From contig JAFCIZ010000006.1 of assembly GCA_017871115.1 (NCBI GenBank), positions 2,852,001 to 2,916,000 on the forward strand: a stretch of DNA of 64,000 bases. Direction: 5' to 3'. Position numbers and translations under genes: made by a program. Under the pieces are notes generated by a model. The model saw only the letters and a list, made by a program, of their open reading frames with translations, made no database searches and was not told the DNA's origin. Shown piece by piece: positions 22,957 to 38,158 of this stretch. How positions within the stretch are numbered: position 1 is the first letter of the stretch; each line of letters opens with the position of its first letter. This stretch comes from Cunninghamella blakesleeana. Lineage: Eukaryota; Mucoromycota; Mucoromycetes; Mucorales; Cunninghamellaceae.

Positions 22957-24280
22957 ATGGATTCACTTAACAACTTAGAATATGATGAAGCTTACAATCC
23001 AAGTCATAAAACGACAAGTATTACTAGTATAGATAGTGCTGATCATCCACCTTCTCTTTATACAGGAAGAGCAGATTCATGTTCAAGTTTATGTGATCCT
23101 GATGAATTAAGAGAACCTTTATTTTTTGATGGTAGGTTTTATTTTTTAGTAATAATAATAATAATAATAATATAAAATTTACATATTTTTCTAATTTATA
23201 CATGTATGATTTTTTAATTTTTTAATTCTAAAACAAAAGATCCTAATCCATATGAAATTCTAAAAATGAAACAAAGGTCATCCATCTCCATCCCTTTTGA
23301 AGATTTAGAAACTTATCAATCTTTTATTATTCCCGTAAATGATAAATATTATATGGAAATATAAATAAAATAAATAAAAAATAAGGAAAAAATATTCATC
23401 TTTTTATAATCATTTTTTATTTTATTTTATTTATTATTATACTTAGGAGTCTAATTCTTTTGAATTAAATCATCACAATAACAATAAAGAAGAACAGCAA
23501 GATGTTGTAGATCAACAAGAAAAAAGTAATATAGTCAAAGAAACAAATTCATATTCCGATGAACTCAATTATTCAACATCATGTGAAAATAATCTTACAA
23601 AGACGATACAATCACAATCGCCAACCGCCTCCAACTCCATTTCCTCTTCCTCATTAATAAAAGTTCTTAGTCAAGATGAAAAAAGAGCCAATCATATAGC
23701 CTCGGAACAAAAAAGACGACAAAATATTCGAAATGGATTTAAACAACTCTCTGATATCATACCTACTTTAAAAAATATGCCTCATAGCAAAAGCACCATA
23801 TTATTTAAAGCCGCCGATTATATTAAACACACTGAAAAAAGAAATAAAATTTTACAAGATAGATTAAAGCATTTACAAAGAAAATTAGCTTTATCAGCAA
23901 CTATTTCAAATCATCAATATCCTAATTTGATTAATCCTTCTTCCTCAACATCATCATCTACTTCTCCACCATCCATTTATCATTCTACCCAGGAAAAAAT
24001 TCGTTTATTACAACAACAATTACTTCATCAACATCAATTATTATTAAAACATAACATCATTTCAAATCAACAACAACAGCAATACTATCATTCTCCTTCC
24101 ACTTCTTCTGCTATTGTAATGCCTGCTCAACATGATGATGATGATGAAATTATGCCTACAACCAATACTACTTCATTCCATTCAGCACCATGCCTTCATA
24201 TTCCTGCTGATGAGGATTATTATCAAGAATCTATGAATAGGGAACGGTTATTAAGTTGTGGAAAATTAAATTTTAACTAA
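22957..24280 (+). CDS. Basic helix-loop-helix (leucine zipper) transcription factor
   Basis: Three exons, 22957-23131, 23240-23334 and 23447-24280, total 1104 nt, giving 367 aa. The bHLH domain starts near residue 170: the basic region RANHIASEQKRR has the His-Glu-Arg arrangement that reads E-box CANNTG sites. Helix 1 is NGFKQLSDIIPTL, the loop carries HSKST, and helix 2 is ILFKAADYIKHTEKRN. The helix runs on into a short leucine zipper (LQDRLKHLQRKL). This loop/helix-2 style resembles Mlx/Max-like factors more than Ino4. The N-terminus is acidic and Ser-rich. The C-terminus holds Gln/His runs and an acidic block, and may be an activation region. The targets are not inferable. Confidence 0.87.
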
Positions 24281-24489
24281 GCTTTTTCCCTTTTTTTTTT
24301 TTTAATTATTATATTTATATTTATCTTATGCTTTTAATATTATGTTTTGATGATATTCTTTTCATTTTTATTATTTTTACTCATTTTATGCTTGTATTTT
24401 ATTATTATTCATGTTTTCATCTTCATTTATTTTATTTTTATTTTTTTTAAAAAAAACTGATCAAAATGAAATAAAAAATAAATATTAAA

Positions 24490-24534
<45 letters not shown>

Positions 24535-25698
24535 GATATAAAAAAAAAAGGGAAGGGACATAAACCAGTTTATTGGTACCTACGTATACATTTTTTTTTT
24601 TACTATATATAAATAATTGCTCTCTTTCAATGTTTAGTTATTTCTCTCTATTCTTCATATTAATTTATCCAATTAGAGAGATATAGTTTATCGATTTTCC
24701 CCACATTTTTTCAAAGAAAATAAAGATAAAAATCCACAATATCATATGCTTTTATTTACGTGTGTATATTATCTTGTGTGTGTGGATATATATTATTTTT
24801 AAAAATCATATGTTAAAAAAAAACTTGGCTTGATTTACTCTAAATTTTTAATAGATAAATTTATATGATTTTTTTAATGAAACAAATAATAAAAAAGCGC
24901 GTACATAAAATACACATAATGAAATTCATAAACAAATGAAAAATAAATGTGAGAGAAAAAGACTTTTTTTTTTTCACATAAAACATATTGAGGGAATAAA
25001 CAAGTTTTTTTTTTTATCAAAAATGGTAAATAGCCTGATCTTTTTTTTTTTTTAAAAAAAAAGTATATTTCAGTAGTAAATCAATTCATTATACGAGTAT
25101 GTATGCGTGTGAATAGAATCTCTCTTTTCTCTTTTTTTTGAACAAATATGATTAAACTATTTCAACTATTCAGGAGTCATCATTATTCAATTTTATAAAA
25201 AAAAATACCATTTATTATTATTATTATTATTATTGCTATTATTATTATTGTACGTATTATTATTTTTCATAAGAGATAAAAATAAAAAGTAGGAGATAGA
25301 AAAAGAAAGAAAAAGAAAGAAAAAGAAAGAAAAAAAAGAAAAAAAAAAGTTAGCAGCCAGCGCATAACTCGAATAGAAATGATATGGATAACGAATATAT
25401 ATATATATAACATCAAACAGATAATACTAATAATAATAATAATAATAATATTAATAATAATAAAATAATAATAATAAAAGTAAATAAATAATAAATAATA
25501 ATAATTGTAAGAGAGTAGAAGTAAGAGGAAAGTGTATGTGTAAATTGGTAGGTATGATAATAAAAAAGAAAAAAGAATAAGCTAAAAGGGAGTGAGAATG
25601 AGTCGAGCGAGTAGATCAATAAAAAAAAAATACTTTATATAAAATAAGGAGATTTCACTTTTTTACTCCCCAATCCATTTTATAATAAATATAAGATT
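24281..25698. other. Convergent intergenic region, no gene seen
   Basis: This 1.4-kb AT-rich region between convergent bHLH and Rax1-like genes contains a (TA)n run (about 24494-24521) and an (ATT)n run near 25211-25234. A tandem AAAAGAAAGA repeat is at 25301-25330 and an (AAT)n run near 25427-25450. No coding signal is seen. Confidence 0.6.
25301..25330. repeat. Tandem 10-mer AAAAGAAAGA, three exact copies
   Basis: Three perfect head-to-tail copies of a purine-only 10-mer, followed by degenerate purine sequence to about 25350. It lies in the 3' flank of the Rax1-like gene. Confidence 0.8.
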
Positions 25699-27208
25699 TT
25701 ATAATCGATGAGCAGGAATAAATACAAAAATACATGTATTTATGAATGCAATAATAATATTGGCTAAACACCATATAAAAGCACGTTTTCTTTGAATACG
25801 AATGGCAGTTTTATCTTCTACTGATATATATACCATAAAGCTTATTTCACTATATTTTTTTAAAAATAATAATAATAATAATAATAGTAAAAATAAAAAT
25901 AATAATATGTGATATGAGTAAAAAATATTTACATAATAAGGAGAAAAAAAAAAAAAAAAAAGATAATCATTTCTTTTATTATATACAATATTTTTACCTT
26001 TTCTTCATCCAAGCAGACCACCAAGCAAAATGTGTTAATCCAGTTAATAAAGAAGCCCAGCTAAATAAAAATGGTACAAAGGACCACCATCTTGTTGCTG
26101 TTGTTCCTGCATTCAAAAAAATAAAAGCAAATTCCAAAGCAAGGCCCAATGTTAAAAGAATTAGGCCTGCCATTAAATAAAGCCTAGCAGTTAAACGAGA
26201 TACGTTGGTATAAAGAGCAGCATCAATGAATTGAGGATAATAAAACATATTTAAAACATCAAAGACATGAGATCGTGCGGCTTCAAATATGACAGGTTCA
26301 GGCCGTTGATGCTGTTCAATTAAATTTTCCAAACATTGTTTATGATCATCAGGTAAAAGAATAGGTTGAGCAGCATCCAAGCGACTACAAAAAGTACGAT
26401 AGATTCGAATGGCATTTTGTACAAGGTCGTGCCTAGATAGTGATTTATCTCCATGAATAGTACGTGAAGCATAAGAATGATTTTGTGGTTGTTGATTATG
26501 ATTATTAGAGGAAGATAAAGATGCTAATAAATCTTGTGTATCGGATGTTTCAAAATAAGGAACTGTAGGGCTCCATTGAGATTGAAGATTATGGGAATGA
26601 TCATTTATAGAAGCAGCATCTAATAAAAATTTACTCGTACGTTCAGATTTCATTTCAGGACGTTGTTGTCTTTCTACGCTATTTAAATAAGCTTGCCATA
26701 ACCGTTGATGTGTTTCTAGTTCTAATAAAAAATTCAAATTCTGTTGTGCACCTTTACGTTTTAAAAAATGAGCAAACTGGGCTTGAGTAATAGGGTTGCT
26801 AGTTGGAAGTCTTAATAATTGATCTAATGTAGGTACACCATGGACTTGTAAATTATAATCTTTCATTTCTTGCCATGCTTCCATAGGTGATATAGCAAAA
26901 GGGTCGTGCTGTTGAGAATATCCTCCTTTACTATCTAAACGATGTAGGCTCATATTTGTAGTATCAAAGGATTTATATGGATTGTTAGACTGTCTATTAT
27001 TATTATTATTATTATCTGTTGAAGTTAGATGATTCATAGGTATATGTGATAAATTATTATTATTATTTTTTTCTTCTAATTGTTGTAAAGTTAAATCACT
27101 TTCTAAAGCTGATTCTAATCCTTGTGAATAAAGACGACTATTAGCTTGTCGAATACTCCATTGACGAACAGGAGGTGAAAAAGATGAATTATCAGAAGGT
27201 GACATCAT
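25699..27208 (-). CDS. RGS-domain membrane protein, Rax1-like
   Basis: Two exons, 25998-27208 and 25699-25849, total 1362 nt, giving 453 aa. An RGS-like domain is split: PTLDQLLRLPTSNPITQAQF and following helices at about residues 130-180, then after a Ser/Asn-rich insert LVQNAIRIYRTFCSRLD to FDVLNMFYYPQFIDAAL (about 265-330). Three hydrophobic membrane segments follow: LYLMAGLILLTLGLALEF, WWSFVPFLFSWASLLTGL and FIWCLANIIIAFINTCIF. RGS followed by three C-terminal membrane segments is the layout of Rax1, a fungal polarity/bud-site landmark. Canonical RGS GTPase activity is therefore not assured. The last exon was found by requiring an open frame across the intron: its acceptor at 25850-25851 gives SEISFMVYISVEDKT. 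Length matches yeast Rax1 (about 435 aa). Confidence 0.8.
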
Positions 27209-27305
27209 AATAAATAAATAAAGGAGTGTGTTGGTTATAAATGATTGACTAATATATGAGTTGAATGAATTGAATTATGTATTTATTTATTTATATATAT
27301 ATTTA

Positions 27306-27336
<31 letters not shown>

Positions 27337-27357
27337 ATTTATTATATACAGTTTTAT

Positions 27358-27391
<34 letters not shown>

Positions 27392-28976
27392 AAGGAAATT
27401 TATTTAATATATAATATATAAAATAAAATAAAAAAATGATCAAAAGAGAAAGGAAGAAAATAAAAAAAAATTAGTGCCGGTATTTAAAAAATTAAAATAT
27501 AATGAAATTAAAGTTACACATACCCAATTTTTTTTCTTCTCCTTTTTATTATATTTAATTTTCTGTACATATAAATATATAGATCATATAGTAAATGAAG
27601 ATATGATTGGCTTTTACTTTATTTTTTATCAAATATTAGTTTAATAATTATATATATATAAATATTTACATATACTCTTTAAAATAATGACTACTATTTT
27701 TAATATTCCTGATCAACCCTAATAGATTTTACTACAGACACACACTTTAGAATATAATTGAGAATCCTTAAAAGGAAACCTATTTTATTACATACAAACA
27801 TACTCATATACAAAGCTTGAAAGGTAAAGATAAATAAAAGTTTTAGATATATTATCATTTTTTCTGGATAAAAATAAATCAATCCTGTAAAAAAAAAAAG
27901 TTAATTCAGTTACTTTTATACATAGCTTTTCATCATATAACAATAAAAAAACACCTTCATCTGGCCAAATCAGTAAAAAAAATATATTTTAAAATAATAT
28001 ATCTAATTAAAATATGGAAATAACCAAATGAACTGTGATACTGAACTTCATAACTAGAGTTATCTTGTTTTAAACTTTTCTATAGAATGTCATTTACTGT
28101 TTAGACTAGTACAAGAAAACGAAATATCTAAAACTAATAATTATATACAGCTTCTGCTACATCAATAGGAGAAAAGGTAAAAAAAAAAAAAAATAGATCC
28201 ATAGTGTAAATAGTAAGAATAGTAGTGAATAAGCAAATATAAATATAAAATCAGTACTTTATTGTATATAAATTTAAACGAATACATACATATATGCATT
28301 GTATATATATATATATATACATATATGTGTGTACGCATATTTTATATTTACCAAACAATAGTCTATACATATTATAAACATGAAAATAAAAAGCAATAAC
28401 AATATTTAATATAAAAAAAAAGAACCATCAGAAATATTAAAAGGGCCACTGTCATATAAAGATAGTAAGAGATTATCGACAAAAATAATATAGTAAAAGA
28501 TCTGTAACAGTAATGATAAAGAGTACTTCATAGTTACTTTATTACTTTATTTAAGATACAAGAGTTTCTGTATTCTTTTTGAAATAAAGCATATGAAAAA
28601 ATGAAAAAACAATACATTATAAAAAAATCATAATGTGTGTATTATATAGCATTAGATTTTATATTTCTTTTTCTCAGTTTTAAAATAGGGTAAAATAAAA
28701 TCAAAGAGAAAACCAGTAAAGAAGTTAAAAGTTAAATAATTGCGAATACTCAGCATTTAACTTTTTAATAATAAAAAAAAAAGTAACCAAAATAATAACA
28801 GTAATAATAATAAATTTTTATATATAAAAATAACAATAAAAAAAAATAATAATAAAATTTATAAAATAAACTAAAAATAAGAATATAAGGATATATAAAC
28901 ATATATATTTTTTAAAAAAAAAAAATTAAAATAGTTGAATAATAATGATCATTTTCTATAAATTTGTATATTATTT
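27209..28976. other. Intergenic region, no gene seen
   Basis: This 1.77-kb AT-rich spacer lies between the Rax1-like promoter (right of its start) and the 3' end of the exomer gene. It contains (TA)n tracts (27371-27392, 28301-28319). A 60-codon minus-strand frame at 27700-27882 is hydrophobic and unsupported. No RNA gene was recognised. Confidence 0.55.
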
Positions 28977-31900
28977 TTAAAATTCATATCCTTCAACTTT
29001 AAATAATTCAACATAATCAAAATAACGTCTCATCAATTTTTGTACAGCTTGTGGTAAATTCATTGATGTCAATACAATTTGCATATTGGATAATCCTTCT
29101 TTGCCAATCAATTTGTTTAAGTTACAAGCAATTTCTGTAGGATACTATATATAAAAAACAGCAATATATATATTAATCAATATATTCAATCCATCCAAAT
29201 AATTGCCATTATCATATAAATAGAAAAAATCACTTACCACAATTTCATGATACCACCGTTCATGATAAACAGTCAATTTTACAGCAGCTAAAAGGGCACG
29301 TTCAATATTACCTTCTTTTGCGTAGATTTCTAAAAGCCTAATCCATGCTTTTGCTGAGAATTTATGATCTAAACATTGTTCATAGGCTTCTTTAGCTTCA
29401 TTCTATATAACAATAAGTAATATAGATTAGTATTTGTATTATTATTTCATATATAGCTATGTCTATATGTAGATTTCTATGTACTACCTCATGCCATAAT
29501 CGAAGAGCAAGATCACCTAATAACTCCCATTCAGTACCAGTTTTTCTATATTGCATTTGCTGAGCACGATAATGAGCAGCTTCTGTACGCCAAAAAGTAT
29601 AGATACGTAAATCTTCATACAACACCATAAATAAATTATCCAACCATCTTTCACAAAGTCGTTTATTGCCAAACGAAAAGTTGACATCTTCTTTTGTAGA
29701 AGTTTCTTTATCATCTTCAGCTGCTTGTCTTGGTCGTTCTAATGATGTATTTTCCATTTTTGGTGCATCTATAGGTTTCTTTTCTTCTCCTTCTTCTTCT
29801 TGTTCTTCCCCTTTTTCTTCAGTAGTTGTAGTTTGAGGTTCATCAAGATTGACAGTTTCCAATTTATCAGCTAATTCTTCATCTTTATCTTCTTTTTTGG
29901 TTTCTTCTTCATCTTTTTCTTCTACTTCTTCATCCTCTTCTTTTATTACACCGTTTTGATTATTTTCTTGAGGATGAGATTCAGAATTTTCAACAGGTCT
30001 GTTGATAGAAACACTAGTTTTACGCTCTTCTTCTTTTGCTTTTTGCATTCGATATTCTTCTTCCATAACAAATACATATGATCGGCATTTAAGTAAATCA
30101 TCCCATCCAATACGACTAGCTAATCTTGTTAATAATGCATAGGCTTTTGCAAAAGTACCATGTAATGCTGGTGCTGGAAGGCGAAGTAAATTAGGATCGG
30201 CCTAGAAACAATAAGATAATAAAACATTTTATAAAGATTAGATGCATGCCTATATCGTATTTCCCTCTCCCAAGTACCATGTTTTTTTTATTTTTATTTT
30301 TTTTCTAGAATCAATCTTTTTTAATTGTTAAGTATATCTTACTTCATTTTCTCTTCCAACAGCATCTTCTTCCATCACACCAGAATTTGCGATATCAGGT
30401 TTGATAGGTAAATGAGTCTTTGCTGGGGCGGGCATACGATGCATATCTCTTTCACTATAGGTAAACATAGGGCATGAGTTTAAAGTTAACAAAGCCTAAA
30501 AAGTAGATATTAATTTAAAAAAATAAATAAAAAAAATAAATAAATACAAGTTACTTTTATTTATCCGGTAATATATATATACTTACACTTTGATAATCTT
30601 CCAAATCAATGTAAACTAGAATAATAATAAAATAATGCTTTTAATTAATTATAATCCTATCAATTTGATTTTTTTTTCTTATTGATCAGCTTTATTATTA
30701 TTATTACCATCTGTTAATTTAGCCCAAGTCATGAATTCAGAAGGAGTAGTGTTGACAGCATATTTTGCTAATTTAAGCGCCATTTCATATTCACCCTAAT
30801 AAATAAATATAATATATATATATATAATGAATACATACATACATATTCAAGTTCATATAACTTTCTCTCACTCCTTTTTAAAGTTATGATTATTATAACT
30901 ATTATTATTTTACCTTTGAACGTAAAAAGTCGACTTGAACATGTAATAAAGAATAGCTCATAGGTATTATTTTAAGATTTTCATAAAGGATTTGTACAGC
31001 TTTTGTTTCTTCATTCTGACCAATATAAGCTTCAGCAAGTAAAGCACCAATTTCAGGATCTTTCTTTTGTAATCTTTCAAACAATTCAATAGCTGGTCCA
31101 TAACGGAAACTGTCACTAAAGTATTTCATGACACCAGATGTTAAATGATTATGTACTACGGTTGCTGTTTGGATTTCAGGTTTACTACCTAATTGCCAAC
31201 CTATATAAAATTAATAAACAAAAAGCCATATTAATAAATGATAGTAGGTTTATGTGGATATATGTCGTCTTTTTTTTTTTAAAAAAATTAATACCTTTAA
31301 AGAATAAATTTTCAACAGCTTCTAAAAATTTTTGTTCAGCTGCTACACTAGTGATGGGATCTACTTTACGATAACCCGCAAGTCGATAATAACTATCATC
31401 TGAATAGAGAATAGCACGTAACACTGCTGATAAATAGGTTTCTTGCCAAATTGCTGCAGTTGCTTCATGTCTATTAAAAAGAATATGCACAATTTTATAT
31501 GTATAATATTTTTTAATTAAATTACACTAATTATTTGACCTATTTCCATTTCTTTTTTATTTTTATTTTTACAATACAAGTATACATTTATTTAAAAAAG
31601 AAAAAACTTACCGTTCACCACGAACATCAACATAATAACTTTCAACACCACCTGGGATTTTTACTTCTACACGGACATCAACACGAGAGAAAGCATTAAA
31701 GCAACTATTAAATCATTTGTATAAAAAATAATGAATGATCATGATAAAAACGTATACATATATTTATCTATTTTCCGTAGTTATATTACTAAATATTTAC
31801 CAATATATTCCAGATCGAATTCTCCAAGCGTTTGATTTTGTAAACCATGACTGGTGTTCATCCTATAATATATATATATATTTAACTAACCTCTTTGTCT

Positions 31901-32451
31901 TTTCTTGACTACTCTATCTTTTCTTCCTATTTTGTATTTATATTTATATATTACCATAGAGTATGTAAGTGAATTAAGGTATGCAGCTAAAGTAGCAGAA
32001 GAAGAAGCATCTACACCTGAAACATAATGATAACTTCCAAGCTAAACAAAAAAAAAAAAAAAAGTGATATTCATATTAAAAAGAATTATATATACGAGTA
32101 AAACTTGAATATAGATGTGAATTATATAAATTATAATTATTATATAAATGTATATTTTTTTTTCTTTCTTTCTTTACTTCACTAAAATTAGTTTTAGAAT
32201 GAGTTTTAATAATATGACAAAGGTCAGGAGGACCTAATTCGCGAAAAGTGCCTATATAAAAAGAATAGAGATGATTAAAAAGTATTATGATAACTATAGT
32301 TTATTATTATTTTCTTATGTATTACACATTGTTTATGATAATAATAATAATAACATTTTATATGCATACCTAAAGCATCAGTTCTAGCTATAATAGATTC
32401 ACCTATTTCAGTTTCAAAGAATTCAGGTATATCTTTAAGTGTATCAACCAT
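28977..32451 (-). CDS. ChAP family exomer subunit (Bch1/Bud7/Chs6-like)
   Basis: Chs5-Arf1-binding proteins are cargo adaptors of the exomer complex, which exports chitin synthase and other polarised cargo from the trans-Golgi. Exons in transcript order: 32370-32451, 32178-32251, 31955-32041, 31801-31862, 31612-31704, 31295-31470, 30914-31200, 30708-30795, 30587-30615, 30343-30495, 29488-30201, 29238-29402, 28977-29144. They total 2178 nt, giving 725 aa, close to yeast Bch1. Family features are the N-terminal IGESIIARTDALGTFRELGP, the Tyr/Asp-rich YYVDVRGERHEATAAIWQ strand, and TPR-like helices (GALLAEAYIGQNEETKAVQI and onward). The conserved C-terminus is MRRYFDYVELFKVEGYEF. An acidic Glu/Asp/Lys-rich insert (about 29700-29990) interrupts the C-terminal TPR half. 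Thirteen exons make it one of the most intron-rich genes here. Confidence 0.9.
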
Positions 32452-35400
32452 GGATGAAAAAGAATAAAAGTGTGTACCTTATTTTTTTTTATATTGAAAA
32501 AGGAAAAGAGAGAACAAAAAATATATGGTTAAAAAAATATATTTGAATTTTAAAAAATGCTACCACAATAAAACACCGCGTTTGTCCAATGAAATTTGAA
32601 CATTTTTTTGGTCGGAACCTAAATTAAAGTCTTTGTTCATTCATATTGGTATACAACGTAGTTAACAGAATATATATATATATATATATGTACGTATATG
32701 TGTAAACTATCTAATTATTAGATATGAATGTAAAAAAAATAACATTAAATAAATTTTATACTAATAGAAAGTTATCAAGAAAAAGACAAAAAAAAGACTC
32801 TACGAGCATTTCTGAATAAATCGTATATTGATCTATAAAAAATAAACTTGTTTTTTAATAATTTTTTCTACTTTTTTTTGGCCTATTATTATTATTTTTG
32901 ATTACTTTTTATATAATGAACAATATATACTTGTATATTTATATTTCAACGAGTACTAATTTACATACGTATACTCATATTTTTAAATAATATTGAACGA
33001 TAGAGAAAGTATAACTTGACGGACTGACTTGAATTATAAATTTATATATATAATTTTTTCCCTTTACTTTTGTTGTCAGTAGTATTAGTATTGGTATTAG
33101 TATTGTAATTATGTACTCACCACTAACGTTTTTTGACTATTTTTAGAACAGAAACTATAAACAGAGAAACTGTTTCTAAATATAGTAATATCAAGACTAG
33201 CTTTCCAAGGTCAACTGGTGATTTTATATACAAACGATCTGTAGTAGATACAAATGTAATTTTTTTTTTTTTTTTGATATTTGAGAAAATGTAATAACTT
33301 TTTTATTTGTTGAAAAAAGAAAAAAAAGAAAAAAAAAAAAAGAAAAGGGTTTAGAGTTCTCTTCAGCCAAAATGTAACATATATCTAAAGGAAAAAAATT
33401 AATATATGTACCTACAGATGCAAATAAAAAGCAATTTCTCATGCGGTACTACCCGAGAGAAATAAATAAATGAATATAAAGTGTCTATGTATTGTGGTCA
33501 AATACAATAGAAAAGCAACAATAATTTAGAAATAGATGGTCCCTATATACATTGTGCGTGATTTAATATTAGCATAAAAATTGTTCAAAAAGGCAAATCT
33601 AGGCTATATGGTAAACTAACGATACATTTTGAAAATAAAACTGAGCATAATCTTTTACAAGGTTATTACCATCAAAAAAAAAAAAAAGATTCCAGAAATG
33701 AGAGACTTTTGGAAAAGGTTATATCTTAACGTTCGCTTATGAAATAAAATAATTTCCTTGGTCATATATATGATAAGGCTCTTGGTAATAAAAGACTATT
33801 AAACATATTGTTAGCTTAATATTAACATATTAACAAAAATATCAAGATAAAGTTATATAGTAAAAAAAATAAAGATAAATATGCAATTGTTCATTAGATT
33901 GGTTCCCTTGGAGTGCATAATGGGCGTTACTGGATAAAAAACGAATTACATGAGCAGATCTAGTCGAAACCAATCCTTGTTAATATAAAAACAAAAAGCT
34001 AACCACTTTTACTTTTCATTTTTTACTGGTCATAAGGTGTTATTATTTAATAGTTTATACTGCTTCAATGATTATATTTTTTTTTATTATTATTATATTA
34101 AATATTATTATTTTAAAAAAACAAAAAAACAAAAAGGTATTGTTTATCTAGTTTAAATCATAAAAGAATTGTTTGCATAAAAAAAAAATTGCCACATGAT
34201 GATGATGATAGTTAATATTTTTTTTTTACATATGACAATAAATTCTAATTGTAATAGCAATACAAATAGTTAATTTGCTTTAACGAATGAAATATAAAGC
34301 TCTTTCTTTCTCTTTTTTATTAAAACAGTAGATAATAATGAAAATGATATAAAATTACATGTATTAAATGAAAAAAAGTAAAAATTCATTTTATGTATTT
34401 TGAAAATCAATGTTTTTTTTTTTAAAAAAAAAAAGTGTAACCCAAAAAATATAGATGAACTTCAAGAAAAATAGTTGATTTTTCTCCTATTCTCTTTCCT
34501 TTTTAGTTGAATTGCGCAGATAAATGATGATGAGATGCTTTTCTTTCTCTTTCTCTTACCTTCTCTCGCTTTTTTTTTATCCGTTTTGTTTTATAATTAA
34601 TAATAATGATGCCCTCCTCTCTCTTTTCTCCTCCCCCCCCCCCCAACTCCTTCGTTCCCTTTCCCCTCTCTCTCGCTCTTTTTTTTTTTTTTTTCTTTCA
34701 CTTTTTAAAATATGATTTTGATGAAACAATACAGGGAAATAAAGTAATAAAAAGTTTAAAAATGATATTCGCATGGACCATCTTTATTTGTTTTTTTTTC
34801 TAAATATTTTTTTTTTTTTAAAAGGGACAGTTTATATAAATAGGTTATAAAGGAACTTGTCGGCTCGGTTCCGTTCAAACCAAACTTTAAATATTTTATC
34901 TACAAGTTTCAAATATTTTTTAATTGAATCAAGTATTTTTTTTTTAAAAAAAAAAAATATATAAAAAATGATTGGTTATATTGATAGTAAAAAAAAAAAT
35001 GGATTGATAAATAAATTTGGTAAATGACGCTGTTTTTTTTTCTAGGGGTTAAAAATCATCCCATTTTTGAAAATAGTGATTCTAATCAATTTTAGTTATT
35101 TTAAAAAAGGTGTTACAGTAATGAAAAAATTGACCCATTTGGTTATCCCGAAAAATAATAATAATAATGGGCTAGTTTTTGCCACATATAATTTTTTTTT
35201 AAAAAAAATGCAAAGTTTTTTTTTTTTTTTAGTTTTTTTTTTTTTAAAAAAAAAAAAAGTAAAAAGGTAATGAAAATATAGATTTTATTGAATGAATCAA
35301 TGATTAATAAAATAACAATGATGATTATTATTGTTTTGTTTAATCAACCACGTTTTCATTGTAAATCTTTTTAAAACATGTGAAGAAAGAAAGAAAGAAA

Positions 35401-36623
35401 GAAAGAATTAAATAAGATGAAAAAAAACAAGGAGATAGGATGAAACATCGAGGGTGAATATATATATATATATATTATTATTAATTTTTTTTTTTTGTTG
35501 ATCAAAATGGCGCGCGCTTTAGTCAATCTTATTTCTATCCAGTTGTTTCTTAAACTATATTTGACCAAATCCGGATGATGAATTTAACTCTTGGCTTTTT
35601 TTTTTTAGTTAATGTAGTAAGGTTAACTTTGTGCATCGATTTATTTCGTCATTTAATATTACTTTTTTTTCTTCTCTTTAGTGTAATTAGTAAAAAAAGA
35701 AAAAGTGGGCGAGAGAAAGAGATAGCGAGAGTAAAAAAAAATATAATAAAATGATATCACCATTTCTCCTCATTTTAACTAAAATAGAAATTATAAGATT
35801 TTTTTTGTAGCATTAGTTTTTTTTTCATGTCAATAAAGAGAAGCATTTTTTTAAGTGTTTTAAAACTACGCACTTTTTTGGAAAGAAAGGCGTAAAACTC
35901 AAAAAAAAAAAAATGGATCGGGGTATAGTTCTTCTTTTTTTATGCAATGCTACCTATAGATGGTAAAAAAAAGATTGAAAGGTTTGCATGCAGTATTATT
36001 ATTCTTTCTCTTTTTCCTTTTCCCAATTATAAATGTGATCAATTATCATAAAAATATCTTTTAAAAAAAGATATCCACATGACTTTGATTATCAAATAAT
36101 GAATCCTCGGTAATGAAGGCCATTCTTTCAAATGATAGATAAATAAAAAATAAAAATATTGAAATTGCAATGAACTAGTAAAATACAAGTTTACAATGTA
36201 AAAAAGTAAAGTGCGTATGTGTTTTTTTTTTCTCAAAGAAAAAAAAGAAAAAGATTAAATGACTAAGGTTTAGACAGGAGTCAAGGGGGAGAAAGTGAGA
36301 GTAAGAGAGAAGGCTAACTAGATTTTTTTTTTTGGTTGTGTAAAAAAAAAAGGTAATCAGGTGATAAAAAGCCTCCCACCAATCTCTTTTTTTTTTCAGT
36401 TTAAAAATAATTTTTTTTAAACCATTTCTCTTTTTTTTTTCTCTCTCTCTCTCTCTTTTTTTTTTTTTTTTTTTTCACTTCACATTTTTAATTTTATATA
36501 TCCTCTATTTTTTCTTTTTCTTTCTTGTATATATTATTATTTTTATTTAAATAAATATATATATATTCTTATTCTCTTTTATATATATATATATAATTTC
36601 TTTTTCCTTTTCTCGTTTTGTAC
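32452..36623. other. 4.2-kb gene-poor region between divergent exomer and forkhead genes
   Basis: No convincing gene is seen on either strand. The region holds many poly-A/poly-T runs, a C12 homopolymer (34633-34644) and a (GAAA)n run (about 35384-35406). There is a slightly less AT-rich island at about 33890-34000. The last 200 bp before the forkhead start are strongly CT-rich and then (TA)-rich. It could hold regulatory DNA, decayed transposons or unrecognised non-coding RNA. Confidence 0.55.
34633..34644. repeat. C12 homopolymer
   Basis: Twelve consecutive C residues lie in a CT-rich stretch. This is unusual because nearly all homopolymers in this window are A or T. Confidence 0.85.

Positions 36624-38158
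<1,535 letters not shown>

Noticed and set aside
33224..33442. Possible small membrane protein on the minus strand
   Set aside because: Its hydrophobicity comes from poly-A/T tracts, and no promoter, splice or homology support was seen.
34524..34803. Overlapping open frames on both strands around the C12 tract
   Set aside because: They are translations of CT-rich simple sequence (Ser/Pro/Phe or Arg/Glu strings) with no domain or splice support.
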